Assembly (NCBI RefSeq): GCF_030272615.1
Contig: NC_081412.1
Location: forward strand, 342,793,870 to 342,857,869
From: Cryptomeria japonica
Taxonomy: Eukaryota; Streptophyta; Pinopsida; Cupressales; Cupressaceae
Direction of reading: 5' to 3'
Length of the DNA stretch: 64,000 nt
Part shown: piece by piece, positions 23,371 to 37,070 of the stretch
Position numbering within the stretch: position 1 is the stretch's first letter
Layout: the number at the start of each line of letters is the position of its first letter
Notes under the pieces: generated by a model
The model's database searches: none
What the model was told of the DNA's origin: nothing
The model's input: the letters and a program-made list of their open reading frames with translations, nothing else
Translations under genes and position numbers: made by a program

Positions 23371-26300
23371 TTAGGACATGCTATAAGGGGTTGTGTGCGG
23401 TCTTAAGGACACATGCGTGACCCCTTAGGACCACACATGACCCCTTAGGACATAAATGCACACCTTATGACCCAATTGAATGTAATGATCACACTAGGAT
23501 GCTATAAGGTGTGGTCCTAAGGGGTCACACATGTGTCCTAAGGGGTCGTGTGCGGTCTTAAGGACACATGTGTGACCCCTTAGGACCACACATGACCCCT
23601 TAGGACACAAATGCACACCTTATGACCCAATTGAACGTAATGATCACACTAGGATGCTATAAGGTGTGGTCCTAAAGGGTCACACATGTGTTCTAATACA
23701 TGCGTGACCCCTTAGGACCACACACAACCCCTTATAGCATCCTAGTGTGTGTAATGCACCCTTAGGATCTAATTTGACCACGTAAGACCAAATAGTGTCC
23801 TAAGGGGTCTTTTGCAATCCTAAGGGGTCACACGTGTTCTAACACACGCATGACCCCTTAGGACCGCATATGACCCCTTACAACACATATGCACCCCTTA
23901 GGAGCTAATTTGACCATGTAGGACCAAATAGTGTTGTAAGGGGTCGTATGTGGTCCTAAATGGTCACACATGTGTGACCCCTTAAGACCACATACGACCC
24001 CTTATGACACATATGCACCCCTTAGGACCTAATTTGACCACTTAGGACCAAAAGTTGTCCTAAGGGGTCATATGTGGTCTTAAGGGGTGACACATGTGTG
24101 ACCCCTTAGGACCACTTATGACCGCTTATGACACATATGCAGCCCTTAAGACTTAATTTTACCAGGTAGGACCAAATAGTGTCCTAAGGGGTCTTATGTG
24201 GTCTTAAGGGGTCACATATGTGTTCTAACACATGCGTGACCCCTTAGGACCACATACAACCCCTTATGACACATATGTACTCCTTAGGACCTAATTTGAC
24301 CACATAGTACCAAATAGTGTCTTAAGGGGTCAATGTAGTCCTAGGGGGTCGCACATATGTTCTAACACATGCGTGACCCCTTAGGACAATATACAACCCC
24401 TTAGGATGTGCATATGCAACCCTTAGGGCCTAATTTGACCACGTAGGACCAAATAGTGTCCTAAGGGGTCTTTTGTGATCCTAAGGTTAGGACCACATAC
24501 GACCCCTTACAACACACATGCACCCCTTAGGGCCTAATTTGACCATGTAGGACCAAATAGTGTTCTAAGGGGTCTTTTGTGGTCCTCAGGGGTCACACAT
24601 TCATTCTAACACATGCGAGACACCTTAGGACCACATACGACCCCTTATGACATATGCAACCCTTAGGACCAAATAGTGTCCTAAGGGGTCTTATATGGTA
24701 TTAAGGGGTCACACGTGTTCTAACACATGCGTGACCCCTTAGGACCCACATAGGACCTCTTTCGACACATATGCAACCCTTAGGACCTAATTTGACCATG
24801 TAGGACCAAATAGTGTCCTAAGGGGTCTTATGAAAACATGCATGACTCCTTTTGGACCACATACAACCCATTACAACACATATGCACCCCTTATGACCTA
24901 ATTTGATCGTGTAGGACCAAATAGTGTCTTAAGGGGTCATATGTGGTCCTAAGGGGTCATGCATATGTTCTAACACATGCGTGATCCCTTAGGACTTGAT
25001 ACAACCCCTTAGGACGTGCATATGCAACCCTTAGGACCTAAATTGACCACATAGGATGAAATAGTGTCCTAAGGGGTCACACATGTGTTCTAACACATGC
25101 TTGACCCCTTAGGATCACATACGACCCCGTACGACACATATGCACCCCTTAGGACCTAATTTTACCATGTAGGACCAAATAGTGTCCTAAGGGGTCACGC
25201 ATGTGTTCTAACACATGCGTGACCCCTTAGGACCACATACAACCCCTTACGACATATATGCACCCCTTAGGACCTAATTTGACCACTTAGGACCAAATAG
25301 TGTCATAAGGGGTTGTATGTGGTCCTAAGGGGTTATATATGGTCCTAAGGGGTCACGCATGTGTTCTAACACATCTGTGACCCCTTAGAACCACATAAGA
25401 CCCCTTACAACACATATGCACCCCTTAGGACCTAATTTGACTATGTAGGACCAAATAGTGTCCTAAGGGGTCTTATGTGGTCCTAAGGGGTCACACATGT
25501 GTGACCCCTTAGGACCACATACAACCCCTTATGACACATATGCAACCCTTAGGACCTAATTTGACCACGTAGGACCAAATAGTGTCATAAGGGGTCATAT
25601 GTGGTCCAAAGGGGTCATGCATGTGTTCTAACACATGCATGACCCCTTAGGACCACATAAGACCCCTTAGGACCACATAAGTCCCCTTATGATGCATATG
25701 CACCCCTTAGGACCTAATTTGACCATGTTTGACCAAATAGTGTCCAAAGGGGTCTTTTGTTGTCCTAAGGGTTCACACATGTGTTCTAACACATGTGTGA
25801 CCCCTTAGGACCTAATTTGACCATGTAGGACCAAATAGTGTCCTAAGGGGTATTTTGTAGTCCTAAGGGGTCACACATGTGTTCTAACACATGCGTGACC
25901 CTTTAGGACCACACACAACCCCTTATAGCATCCTAGTGTGTGTAATGCACCTCTTAGGACCTAATTTGACCACATTAGACCAAATAGTGTCCTAAGGGGT
26001 CTTTTGCGGTCCTAAGGGGTCACACATGTTTTCTAACACATGTGTGACCCCTTAGGACCACATACAACCCCTTACAACAAATATGCACCCCTTAGGAACT
26101 AATTTCACCATGTAGGACCAAATAGTGTCCTAAGGGGTCATATGTGGTCCTAAATGGTCACACATGTGTGACCCCTTAAGACCACATATGACTCCTTACG
26201 ACACATATGTACCCCTTAGGACCTAATTTGACCATGTAGGACCAAAAAGTGTCCTAAGGGGTCGTATGTGGTTTTAAGGGGTGACACGTGTTCTAACACA

Positions 26301-28600
26301 TGTGTGACCCCTTAGGACCACATATGACCACTTACGACACATGCAACCCTTAGGACCTAGTTTGACCACATAGGACCAAATAGTGTCCCAATGGGTCTTA
26401 TGTGGTCTTAAGGGGTCACACATGTGTGACCCCTTAAGACCACATACAACACCTTACAACACATATGAAACCCTTAGGACATCATTTGACCATGTAGGAC
26501 CAAATAGTGTCTTAAGGGGTATTATGTGGTCCTACAGGGTCACACATGTGATCTAACACATGTGTGACCCCTTAGGACCACATACGACCCCTTATGACAC
26601 ATATGTACTCCTTAGGACCTAATTTGACCACGTAGTACCAAATAGTGTCTTAAGGGGTCTATGTAGTCCTAAGGGGTTGCACATATGTTCTAACACATGT
26701 GTGACCCCTTAGAACCACATATGACCCCTTAGGATGTGCATATGAAACCCTTAGGACCTAATTTGACCACGTAGAACCCAATAGTGTTCTAAGGGGTCTT
26801 TTGTGATCTTGAGGGATCTTTTGTGATCCTAAGGGGTAACACATGTTTTCTAACACATGTGTGACCCCTTAGGACTACATACGACCCCTTAAAACACATA
26901 TGCACCCCTTACGACCTAATTTGACAACGTAGGACCAAATAGTGTCCTAAGGGGGCTTTTGTGGTCCTAAGGGTTCACACATTATTCTAACACATTCGAG
27001 ATGCCTTAGGACCACATAGACCCCTTAAGACATATGCAACCCTTAGGACCAAATAGTGTCCTAAGGGGTATTATATGGTCTTAAGGGGTCAAACATGTGT
27101 TCTAACACATGTGTGAACCCTTAGGACCACATGCGACCTCTTATGATACATATGCAACCCTTAGGACCTAATTTGACTATGTAGGACCAAAAAGTGTCCT
27201 AAGGGGTCTTATGAACACATGCATGACCCCTTTTGGACCACATACGATCCCTTCCAACACATATGCACCCCTTAGGACCTAAGTTAGCCATGCAGGACCA
27301 AATCCTATCTTAAGGGGTCGTATGTGGTCCTAAGGGGTCGCGCATATGTTCTAACACATGTGTGACCCCTTAGGATGTGCATATGCAACCCTTCGGACCT
27401 AACTTGACCATGTAGGAAAAAATAGTGTCCTAAGGGGTCTTTTATAGTCCTAAGGGGTCACACATGTGTTCTAACACATGCCTAACCCCTTAGGACCATG
27501 TACGACCCCGTACGACACATATGCACCCCTTAGGACCTAATTTTACCATGTAGGACCAAATAGTGTCCTAAGGGGTCATGCATGTGTTATAACACGTGTG
27601 ACCCCTTAGGACCACATATGACCCCTTACGACACATATTCACCCCTTAGGACCTAATTTGACCACTTAGGAACAAATAGTGTCCTAAGTGGTCGTATGTG
27701 GTCCTAAGGGGTCACGCATGTGTTCTAACACATTCGTGACCCCTTATGACACATATGCACCCCTTAGGACCTAATTTGACCACGTAGGACCAATAGTGTC
27801 CTAAGGGGTCTTATGTGGTCCTAAGGGGTCACACATGTGTTCTAACACATGCGTGACCCCTTAGGACCACATACGACCCCTTATGACACATATGCAACTC
27901 TTAGGACCTAATTTGACCACCTAGGAGAAAATAGTGTCATAAGGGGTCGTATGTGGTCCAAAGGGGTCACACGTGTTCTAACACATGTGTGACCCCTTAG
28001 GACCACATACGACTCCTTATGATGCATATGTACCCCTTAGGACCTAATTTGACCATGTAGGACCAAATAGTGTCCTAAGGGGTCTTTTGTGTTCCTAAGG
28101 GTTCACACATGTGTGACCCCTTAGGACCACATACGATGCATATGCACCCCTTAAGACCTAATTTGAGCACATAGGATCAAATAGTGTCCTAAGGGGTCTT
28201 TTGTAGTCCTAAGGGGTCACGCATGTGTTCTAACACATGCATGACCCCTTACGACACATATGCACTCCTTAGGACCTAATTTTACCATGTAGGATCAAAT
28301 AGTGTCCTAAGGGGTTGTATGTGGTCCTAAGGGGTCACACATGTGTTATAACACATGCATGACCTCTTAGGACCACATACAACCCCTTACGATACATATG
28401 CACCCCTTATGACCCAATTGAACGTAATGATCCCCCTAGGATGCTATAAGGGGTCATGTGTGGTCCTAAAGGGCCACACATGTGTTCTAACACATGCATG
28501 ACCCCTTAGCACCACACATGACCCCTTATGACACATATGCACCCGTTTGGACCTAATTTGACCATGTAGGACCAAATAGTTTCCTAAGGGGTCGTATGTG
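23371..28600. repeat. 5.2-kb satellite array of palindromic units of about 138 bp
   Basis: Tandem, diverged units are built from CCTAAGGGGTC and its reverse complement GACCCCTTAGG, separated by CATATG, GGACCTAATTTGACCA and ACCAAATAGTG segments. Typical units are about 138 bp and some are shorter, so the array holds roughly 35-40 copies. Each unit contains a long inverted repeat. The best seen, 25186-25231, has two perfect 22-bp arms and a 2-base centre. There is no coding sequence. The array ends at about 28600-28660, where its last motifs fade into AT-rich DNA. Confidence 0.93.
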
Positions 28601-29190
28601 TTTAAATTGACTTAATTTGACTACTTAGGACCCAATAGTGTATGCAAATTGGTTTAAAATTCTTTTGTATATCTAAATTTATCTTATTTGTCTTAATGTG
28701 TTTAAATTTATTTTTTTATATCTAAATTAAAATATATGTTTAAAATGATGAAAATGTATGTAAATTAGACATATCAATTTTAAATTAAATGTAATCGTTG
28801 TTTACATTCACTCAAGTACAATTGTTTTTTTAAAAAACATAAATTGTAATGTGTACTACATACATGCACATGTGCATATATATATATATATCTAGATACA
28901 TTACCTCCTATCATCATGTCTGATAATCTTGGTTCTCATAACACTAGTTCTAAGCCCAGTGTTAATCCTACTGGGAGTGAGTAGACATCACGTAGGTCTA
29001 CAATAACTCCAGAGGAAAGACAACAGCTTTATAATTAGACAACACATGAGCTACAATGTTCTCTAAATCATTTGAATATCACATTGGGAAATAAACGTGA
29101 CAATAAATAAGCAAAGGGGAGAGATGATTAAACAAGAGCCACGTCCTCTTTTTGACAATGTCTCCAAATCCAATCTTGTGGCTATTACTA
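28601..29190 (+). other. AT-rich spacer with a short remnant reading frame
   Basis: It contains a TA microsatellite (28875-28892). An ATG at 28916 opens a 22-codon frame (MSDNLGSHN...), which continues past a TAG at 28982 as plausible coding sequence (ITPEERQQLYN) to about 29110 with more stops. It could be the start of a broken gene facing the transposase-like gene. I do not recognise it. Confidence 0.25.
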
Positions 29191-29197
29191 AGTGACT

Positions 29198-32186
29198 TTA
29201 GTGTAGAAGTTTTTGGCCTGATATATAATCAATGAATGTTACACCATTTGTATCTATCTTTATTTGTTGATAATAGGTTCCTTCAACAACAACTAAACTA
29301 GTGGGATATTGTTTCCCATCATCATCGTTCACTGATTCTAATAACTTGCATTTTGGTTGTGTGCATCTTAGTAGATAATAATCTACACCTTCAGTATTGT
29401 CAGGATCATCAATCACTGCAAAAATATGACCTGTGAAAATAAACCACATGTATATATTTCAAGAAAAATTAGTACATTATACATTTAAATTAATTTTGAA
29501 CAATATTAAATTAAATAAGAATTTAAAAATTTGTGCATGTATATATAATTTAGAAAATATGCACACACGCACCTGTAACAACTTAATCAGAAACACATTC
29601 ATAATCAACTGAATATAGAGGATCATGAATATCAATAATGTCATTATTTTCATGAGGAGGCATTGTGTTAAATTATTTCATTTCCCATTGCAAAACACAT
29701 CCATCTGCGATATTTTGACAATGAGTATCTGTGTTGTTTGTAATGCAATCAACACAAAAGCATGATTTTCCTCTTGCAAGAATAACATGAGGCTTGTTAA
29801 ATCCTGTAGTCATGACTTGATGAAAACTTCTAATACCATTAATTGATTGACAATTATAAGGATTTGATCAATAAATATCTGATAATACAAATTATTTAGT
29901 CCATCTTAGTTCATTTCACACATATGCATGTACATACATATATATATATATAAATTTTAAAAATAATTCAAGAACACTCAAGAATGTAAGAATATTTATA
30001 TGTACCTTTAACTTCCCAAAAATAATGCTTGTTGTAAGTTGTATCACAAGTAGTAAAATGATTTTTTGCACCATTCAACAATATCATTAGAATTACATAT
30101 GGTGTTACATGTACAAAAGCTCTCGCTTTAGAAAATTGGACAACCCATGTGTACATATATATATATATATAGTTCTTAGATTCTTTTAAATTAAAACCGT
30201 ACACAAATATAAAGAGAATTTACCTGCAAGTTCATGTTGGCAAAGTGCACGCTTCACACATGCTCTTGCTCCATGTCCACTCTCAAAGAAGTTCCACAAA
30301 AACTTTATGCTACATTGAACATGTTGTAGGGATAACCAGTTAAAAGCATTTGCAGACTTAAATTGCCTTGACATGAATAACATATATATATTTAAACTTT
30401 TGACCTGTTATGCAATCAAATCATATATAAGAAAAAACCAACTTATCAATTTCAAATCTAACACTTACCGGCACATCCATCTAACCAAATCCAATGTTGT
30501 GTACAATCTATCCCACAATCTTTAATATCTTCAAAAAACATTCCAAAACAATGTACTGCATAGCTCCTATCATGACACATATCATCAGTGATATAGAGAT
30601 GAACCTCCCTTATGATAATGTATTCATCTTCAGTACTCTCTATGCCATCCACCTGAAATTGTGCATGTCTATAGAAAACTTGTACAAATATTGCAACTTG
30701 ATCAAAATGATAATTTTGACTTTGAATTTTTGTATGAAGACTAAATGTATATCTCTCGGAGAAATCTACAATTGAAAGAATACAACTTGGTGGAAAATAA
30801 TTCTTTGAGTCACGAAACTATTTAGCCTGCCATCTTGCACCATGACAATGTTGGATATGTGGATATATCATATTACAAAATCTATCAGTAAATTGAATGT
30901 AGGGAAATTCACTCTCTTTCAACATAATGTTTTTGGATTCAGTTCTTGACTTAGTTTGGTATGTCTCATATTCAAATCTCTTCCATATAACTAGTGCATG
31001 AATATCAATATTCTCAGTTTGCAATACAAACTTACTCAAAACTCTACAATCATTGGATTCACCTTTTATACATTGTATAATTTTGAACTCATCTGAATCT
31101 TCTAATTTATCACATAAAATAAACTACACAAATTATGTTGTACTTGTAGGAGTGACTAGATTTGGATTAATTCTTGTCATGAACTTCTTATATGATTGCA
31201 AGTGTAGATGAAATTCAACATGATTTCGATAACAACAAGTTTCACATACCTTATTTATGCGTACAAAGTAAGGATGCAATCTCTCAAACATCCTTTGGCA
31301 AATCTTTACATCTAAAAATTCTTGCTTGAATGGTTCAAACAATTCACTTTGTGTTGTATCTAGAAAATGTTTTGGATGTGTAATCTTTTTACCATCTTCA
31401 TCTATCATCTGTATAGTGTCCCTTCTATTGGAAGAAACATGAGAGTGGTTGGTCCACTAATCAATGACCTGTCTTTTTACATCTTCAATTTTTTTGTCTT
31501 TTCTAGGAACCCTACAGATTTTTACCCAATTCTTTTCAATGTTTTCATCCAACATATTTCTCTTCCTAATGTATCTTTGAACAGTTCTTCTAGATACATG
31601 CATTAATTGAGAAATTTCATTAACTTGATTTCTACGCATCAATTTCTTACTAGTAATCATAGTCATCAATGCTCTATGTGCATCACTTAAATCAACACTT
31701 CGACTTGTGTTGTCATTACAATTCAATGCTTCTTGTAAATTTTTAATTATAGTTTATTTTACTAATGTATCAGGGGAACTTTTCTTATTATCAACACCCA
31801 ACAACTCCAAAACAAGGTTCATTTCCCTTTTCCTAAATAACTTAACAAATAATTGTGCTCTTCCAATAATAGACTTATTTTTAAAATAATCATCTCACAA
31901 TTTCTTACAATGCAATTTTAATATGCTTTCAAATATAATTTTTTTCAGATGAAATTTTATTGAAAAGACTATCTTCATCTATTTTTATCAAATTTTCCAT
32001 ACCAATTTTTTTTTTTGAACTTGAGCCTATACCAATTTCATCTCGTACCTGAGTAGATGTTTCTTGAACATCATCATGTTGATCTTGGATATCAACAGAT
32101 TCTTGTTGACTATGTTTTGTATGACCTTTCATCTTATCATCCCTTTTACGATCATACAACCTTGATCTAGTCCTCTTATTCCCCAT
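29198..32186 (-). pseudogene. decayed multi-exon transposase-like gene
   Basis: Starts at ATG 32186 (MGNKRTRSRLYDRKR, basic). From 31930 to 31130 one minus-strand frame runs with only three stops. It gives a helix-turn-helix-like segment (QLMHVSRRTVQRYIRKR, about 31560-31610), a THPKHFLDTTQSELF segment and CETCCYRNHVEF (about 31200-31235). Further pieces follow in separate blocks that look like exons: WIWLDGCAGK (30458), QFKSANAFNWLSLQH with WNFFESGHG (30260-30365), a Cys-rich block at 29700-29800, and GHIFAVIDDPDN with YYLLRCTQPKCKLLE (29330-29430). The order DG..QFK...HG resembles proteins of a transposase-derived family I remember from plants and animals but cannot name reliably. It is interrupted and presumably inactive. 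Confidence 0.5.
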
Positions 32187-32189
32187 TGT

Positions 32190-33515
32190 AAAAAATATTC
32201 AGATCTTCAAAATTTCATGCTTTGAACCTAAAAACACAAACATGCAAATGTACCATATATAAGAAAAAAACATATTTGAGTGCACCTTTCAAGTTATTTT
32301 AAATTCTAGAAGTTATCTATACATATATATACTTATCAGAACAATGTTAGAGTTAAATCTATAAATAGACTTCATTTGTAAACTATGAACTAAAAAAGTT
32401 ATATAGTTACTTTTCCTTGTTCTTAACAAACAAAATATAATTAATGAAATGTATTTAATTTTGCATTCTTAAACTTTATACATTGAATAAATGAAACATG
32501 TGTAAATTTCATCCATTTAGATCATTTGATTTGAACTCCACTTTTTAAAATTTAGAAAATAAAAAAATAATGTTAAAGAAATAAGAGCTAGTTTCTACCA
32601 AACATAAGATAAAGAGTAAGAAATTAAGTCTTGTTGGATTCTACATTTGACTATGCAATGTACATATGAAGATGATTTAATAACATTAATTGCTTGAAAT
32701 CTAGTAGCTAATATATAGAGAATTTGAGTCAAGTATTAGTTTCAAAAAATTTATAATTAAGTACTAAATAGTGTTGAATATACTCAATTTCATTAGTGTT
32801 TAATATATATTTTACAAATTCACTATTTAGTTCTTTTAAGTATGTAAATAAGAATGAATCTACGCATATATATGAGCACATATAGATGAATCCATACACA
32901 TAATTAAAAATAGATTTGCATACATATATAAATAAAAACATATGGAATCCATGTACACACAAATAAAAGATTCAAGATAAGATACACATGATTGAATCCA
33001 CAATTAACATTTAATATAAAAAAATTGAAAAATAGTGTAATATAATATACTTAAAAATAAATGATTGAATCCATAATTAATGTTTAATAAAATAAAATTT
33101 AATTAAATCTAAAAAATATAAATAGTTTTAAAAAAACCTTCAAATATTTGTATATTTGAACATAATTGAAAAAATAATTTAAAATAACATAATTAAAAAT
33201 AAATGATTAAAGCGCAATTAATGAATAATAAAATAAAGTTTAAAAAAATCTAAAAAATATTTAATTTCCCAAAAAACATCTAATATTGTAAATTAAGCAT
33301 GATTGAAAAAATAAATTAAAATAACATATTTGGAAAGGGTTCGAAAAAAAAATTCAAAATCTTTGCCCCTTTACAAAATTAGAAATATTCGCCCCTTTAT
33401 AATCTTCCCCCTCACTCCAAAATGCCACTCTATTTGGAAAAAAAAATGATTTTATTCAAAAATCACTTTTATTATTTTCGCACTTGATTGAAATTGATTT
33501 TTTTTATTGGAAAAA
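32190..33515. other. AT-rich non-coding DNA
   Basis: About 1.3 kb of very AT-rich sequence between the transposase-like gene and its candidate promoter. It could be leader or intron DNA. No protein or repeat signal was seen. Confidence 0.5.
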
Positions 33516-33660
33516 AATATTATTTTATATGGGGTTAAGCGCCCGGTCGTGTCGGCCTCCATAGTTTCGGCCGAAAAGGGTTCCGACTGGAAATGTTTAT
33601 GGTCGGAATGCTTCCGACCGGAACTATCTATGTGGAATGCCAAGTGGCAGCCACATCAAC
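33516..33660 (-). promoter_or_regulatory. GC-rich palindromic promoter-like block
   Basis: An island of higher GC in AT-rich DNA. The minus strand has a TATA-like CATATAAAATAA (about 33520-33531). Just upstream are the perfect 12-bp palindrome TTTCGGCCGAAA (33565-33576) and an inverted repeat GGTCGGAA-TGC-TTCCGACC (33601-33619). It points towards the transposase-like gene. Function is inferred. Confidence 0.4.
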
Positions 33661-36525
33661 AAAAATGTTGATTTTCTAAAACTTGTGACTTCTACAAAAC
33701 AATTCAATAGGTAAATTTAATTTATTAAAAAATTAAAAGTACCCTTTTGTAGAGATCAAAGTAATGATTCTACTCATATAATTTTTATAATGTTTTGATT
33801 ATATTTAATATATAATTTTTTTAAAATACTACAAGTAGGTATTCTTTTGTTCGATAAGAGGCTAGTTTGGAAAACAAAAACATAAAATATCGAATAACTT
33901 CAAAAAAAATTGAAAAAAATATGGTTCACTAGAGGAGAGAGTCTTCTCCAAAAGGGTATTTGTCATTTTTTTATTATCATAAATTGAATAGACAAATTGT
34001 CATGGGAGACAAAAACTGTCAAATTGTGGTATATTCGACTTCCAAATGCTATAACAAAGAAAATATACATCAAAAATTAATTTATTTTTTTGATACATTG
34101 TATATATGCCATCTATAATGGATATCAAAATCAGAAAAAAATAAGTTGATTTAGATTTTCTTTGGTGGTGGGAACTAAACCCCCTAATTTTCAGCGTTCT
34201 TTAGCAATAAAAAAATGGACTTTAAAGCTAAAGAGACATATAAATTATTGACAAAAAAAATTTGAAAAATAGTAGACTTAAACTTCACCAAATTTTACAG
34301 ATTTCATCAGTTTACATCATCTTCAAATTCAAAATACAAATGCCCCTTTTATGGTGACAAAATTGAACAGTTATTATTGTGTTAACCTTTTCCTTTGTAA
34401 AAGTGTGACACGGGTTTGTACTTTTACCCCATGATTTTTGAGAAGGTTATGCTTAGACCTAACAAGTCTACATATTTGACAATAGTGGCACTTAATACCC
34501 CTTGGTTTAGCTCCTCCTTTATTTTCATCTTTACTGCTCTCTTTGACCTTAGTGAATCCCATATTTTTATTTTTATTTATAATCAAGCTTTTTTTTTTTT
34601 ACATTGAATGAAGTTGTAAAAACATGAGAAGCTCTAGTTTAACTCCTAGGAGATATGATACAAGTTTTAAATTGGTTGCAACATACTTCACTTTCTTATT
34701 GTCATTGATTTTTTAACTAAATATTATATTCAATGTAGATTTGTTAGCCGGTATCCAAAAAATTATACCTTACAAATTTGCAAGAAACACCCTAAAAACA
34801 TTAGAGAAGGAATCAATCTGAAGTATTGTAGGTGAGCACATCCCAGTGATGGCATTTAGCCTTGAGATTATCAACTAGATTTGAGAAAACATTATATGTG
34901 ATTATTAGGCGACCCATACTTTTTTTTATTTTACATGTATCAAATCAAGATGCATTTAGAAAGCTACTTATTCTAAACATGGTAGTTGGAGCTTAAATAT
35001 ATCCTTGTTTAAATCAACAACTTCCTTAACACAACATACAATCTCTACAATTCATTACTTTTGATAATATATGTGGGTGGGAAATTGATCTAGGTTACTT
35101 TTACTAGACATCACCATATATTTCAAATAAATATTGAATCCAATTTAATGTTGTAAGGTTAACTCAATAAGATTCATTTACATGTGTAAAATAATTGTTT
35201 AGTAAATAAGTGTAAATATGAGAGTTTATGATTTCTGAAAAATAACCAGTTTAATATGAAAGGTAAAAAATTAAGTAATGCTAATTAATTTTGTAGTTGA
35301 AGAATGAATAAATTTAGATGTCGACATTAGAATTCGGAGGGATCAACATATTTTACATCTCACTTCAAGATCAAAATATCGGAGTCAAGTTAATTGTTTT
35401 GGATCGAATTCTTGATCACATAAAGGTCCTACACCTACATAAATATTCAAGTGATATGCATAACTATAATTTATGTTTTGCTTGATTTACTTCTACATAG
35501 TCTATCTTTTATGTTATCTAAGATTGGTGGTATTTAAAAATATATTGGAAAGGTTGTCATTATATTACTTGGATATGTGTTCTCCTAGGTTAGCCCAAGA
35601 AATGCATGTACATAATTGAAGGCAACACTGTTAGGCGTGCAAGTGATCCTATAATGATTGTGCATATTTAGATTTATTTTATTACACAAATTGAATTGTT
35701 TTCTCCTTGAATATCAATGATATTTAAAAGAAACTTGTGGATACAAAAATGAATGCATTTCAAGCCTTTAAGTAGAAGGATAACAATAAATCATGCAAAA
35801 TTATATTAAGTTGACCATTAGTGGGGAAGTTGGCCAAATTTTGAATTTGTGAAGGTCATTTCAAGGATTGTAAGGTTAAAACTTCGATTATGCAAGTTAA
35901 CCTGGGTCCTCTTTACCAAAGCTACCTAGAAAATACTCTACAAAATAATGACATCTCTCAATATATTCTACAAATATTTTATTAAATATATGCATGCTAG
36001 TTTAAACAAATATATCTAAAAGATGCCAAGATATATCATTATTGAGGCTATCTATTCTCAATAACAATTTTAATATAGGCACCTTGAGATTAATATCTCT
36101 TGACGTCTTTCAGTTGGATGCGTTTAAAAAATCTATGCTTGTTTTATTTTGTTGGGAGACATCACTGAAATGGAATGTGGAGTGTAATGATGCAATTTTT
36201 TGAAATAAATAATATAAAAATGTTGGTATATATTTAAAAATAATAATTTTATGTGAATAAAATATTTTTTATATTATTTATGACACTTTTCAATAATAAA
36301 ATAAAACAAAAGTATTACCAAAATATTGAATGGAAATTCTTTCAAAAGTAAAATTAAAATTTACATACAAATTAAAATTGATCTCTAAACCATACCTTCA
36401 GAATCTTTGCCTTAGTTTTTTAGAAGCTAGTTGATCTCAAGTTAAAGATTTCAAAGTTTCTCGAAGATTGGGGTGGGTGGAGATTATTTAGTGGAGTCAG
36501 CCTAGTGATTGTCCCCTAAGAGGTT
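33661..36525. other. no recognisable gene
   Basis: AT-rich DNA. Short frames (for example 34374-34586, minus, with a CHYC motif) match nothing I know. No LTR ends or tandem repeats were seen. Confidence 0.5.
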
Positions 36526-36529
36526 CTGC

Positions 36530-37070
36530 TAAGGATAGGGAGCAGTTGTGTTAGATTTTATTTGGAAGAACTTGCAGTTCACTAAATGGAAACGATGCCC
36601 TTGTTTGGAGTCTTGATCCAAGAGGGGTGTATTATGTGGCTTGTGGTTATTAAAAGTTGTATTGTTAGAGATATGTATGGGGTGAAATCCCTTGGTGAAA
36701 AACTATATCAAACAAGTTTGCATGGCAAAAATGCAACTTCTTCCTTTGGCTAGTGGCTAATAATAAGTGTCCAACCTTGGAAAATTTGAGAAAAAGGGGT
36801 TTCTAGGGACCATCTATGTGTGTTATGTGTGGTATGAGTGAAGATTACTCTTTCATTGCACTTTTGTGAGTCATTTGGCACTGGTGGTGGGGAGTATGAA
36901 AACAACCTTGTGTTCATGCTTCATCCCTGGTGGATTTTGGAATAGCTCAGGGAGGCCACTAGCTAAAACTCATTTTCTTCAACTGGCCTAGAATATTGGA
37001 CCTTCTTGTATTATTTGGAAAATTTGGTTGGAAAGAAACCACAAAATGTTTCAAGGAAGAAATTTAAGGA
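36530..37070 (+). pseudogene. LINE (L1-type) ORF2 C-terminal remnant, reverse-transcriptase zinc-binding region
   Basis: The plus strand, read over stops and frameshifts, gives the usual order of the zinc-binding tail that follows reverse transcriptase in plant LINEs. It reads LVWSLDPRGVYYVACGY (about 36600), CNFFLWLVANNKCPTLENL (about 36732-36790), KRGF, CVMCGMSEDYS (about 36815-36850) and IWKIWLERNHKMFQGRN (about 37013-37063). The reverse-transcriptase catalytic part and the 3' tail are not seen. It is a 5'-truncated or fragmented copy, certainly inactive. Confidence 0.75.

Noticed and set aside
23371-28600. CRISPR-like array
   Set aside because: Units are directly adjacent, diverged and self-complementary, with no constant repeat plus unique spacer pattern, and the DNA is from a plant.
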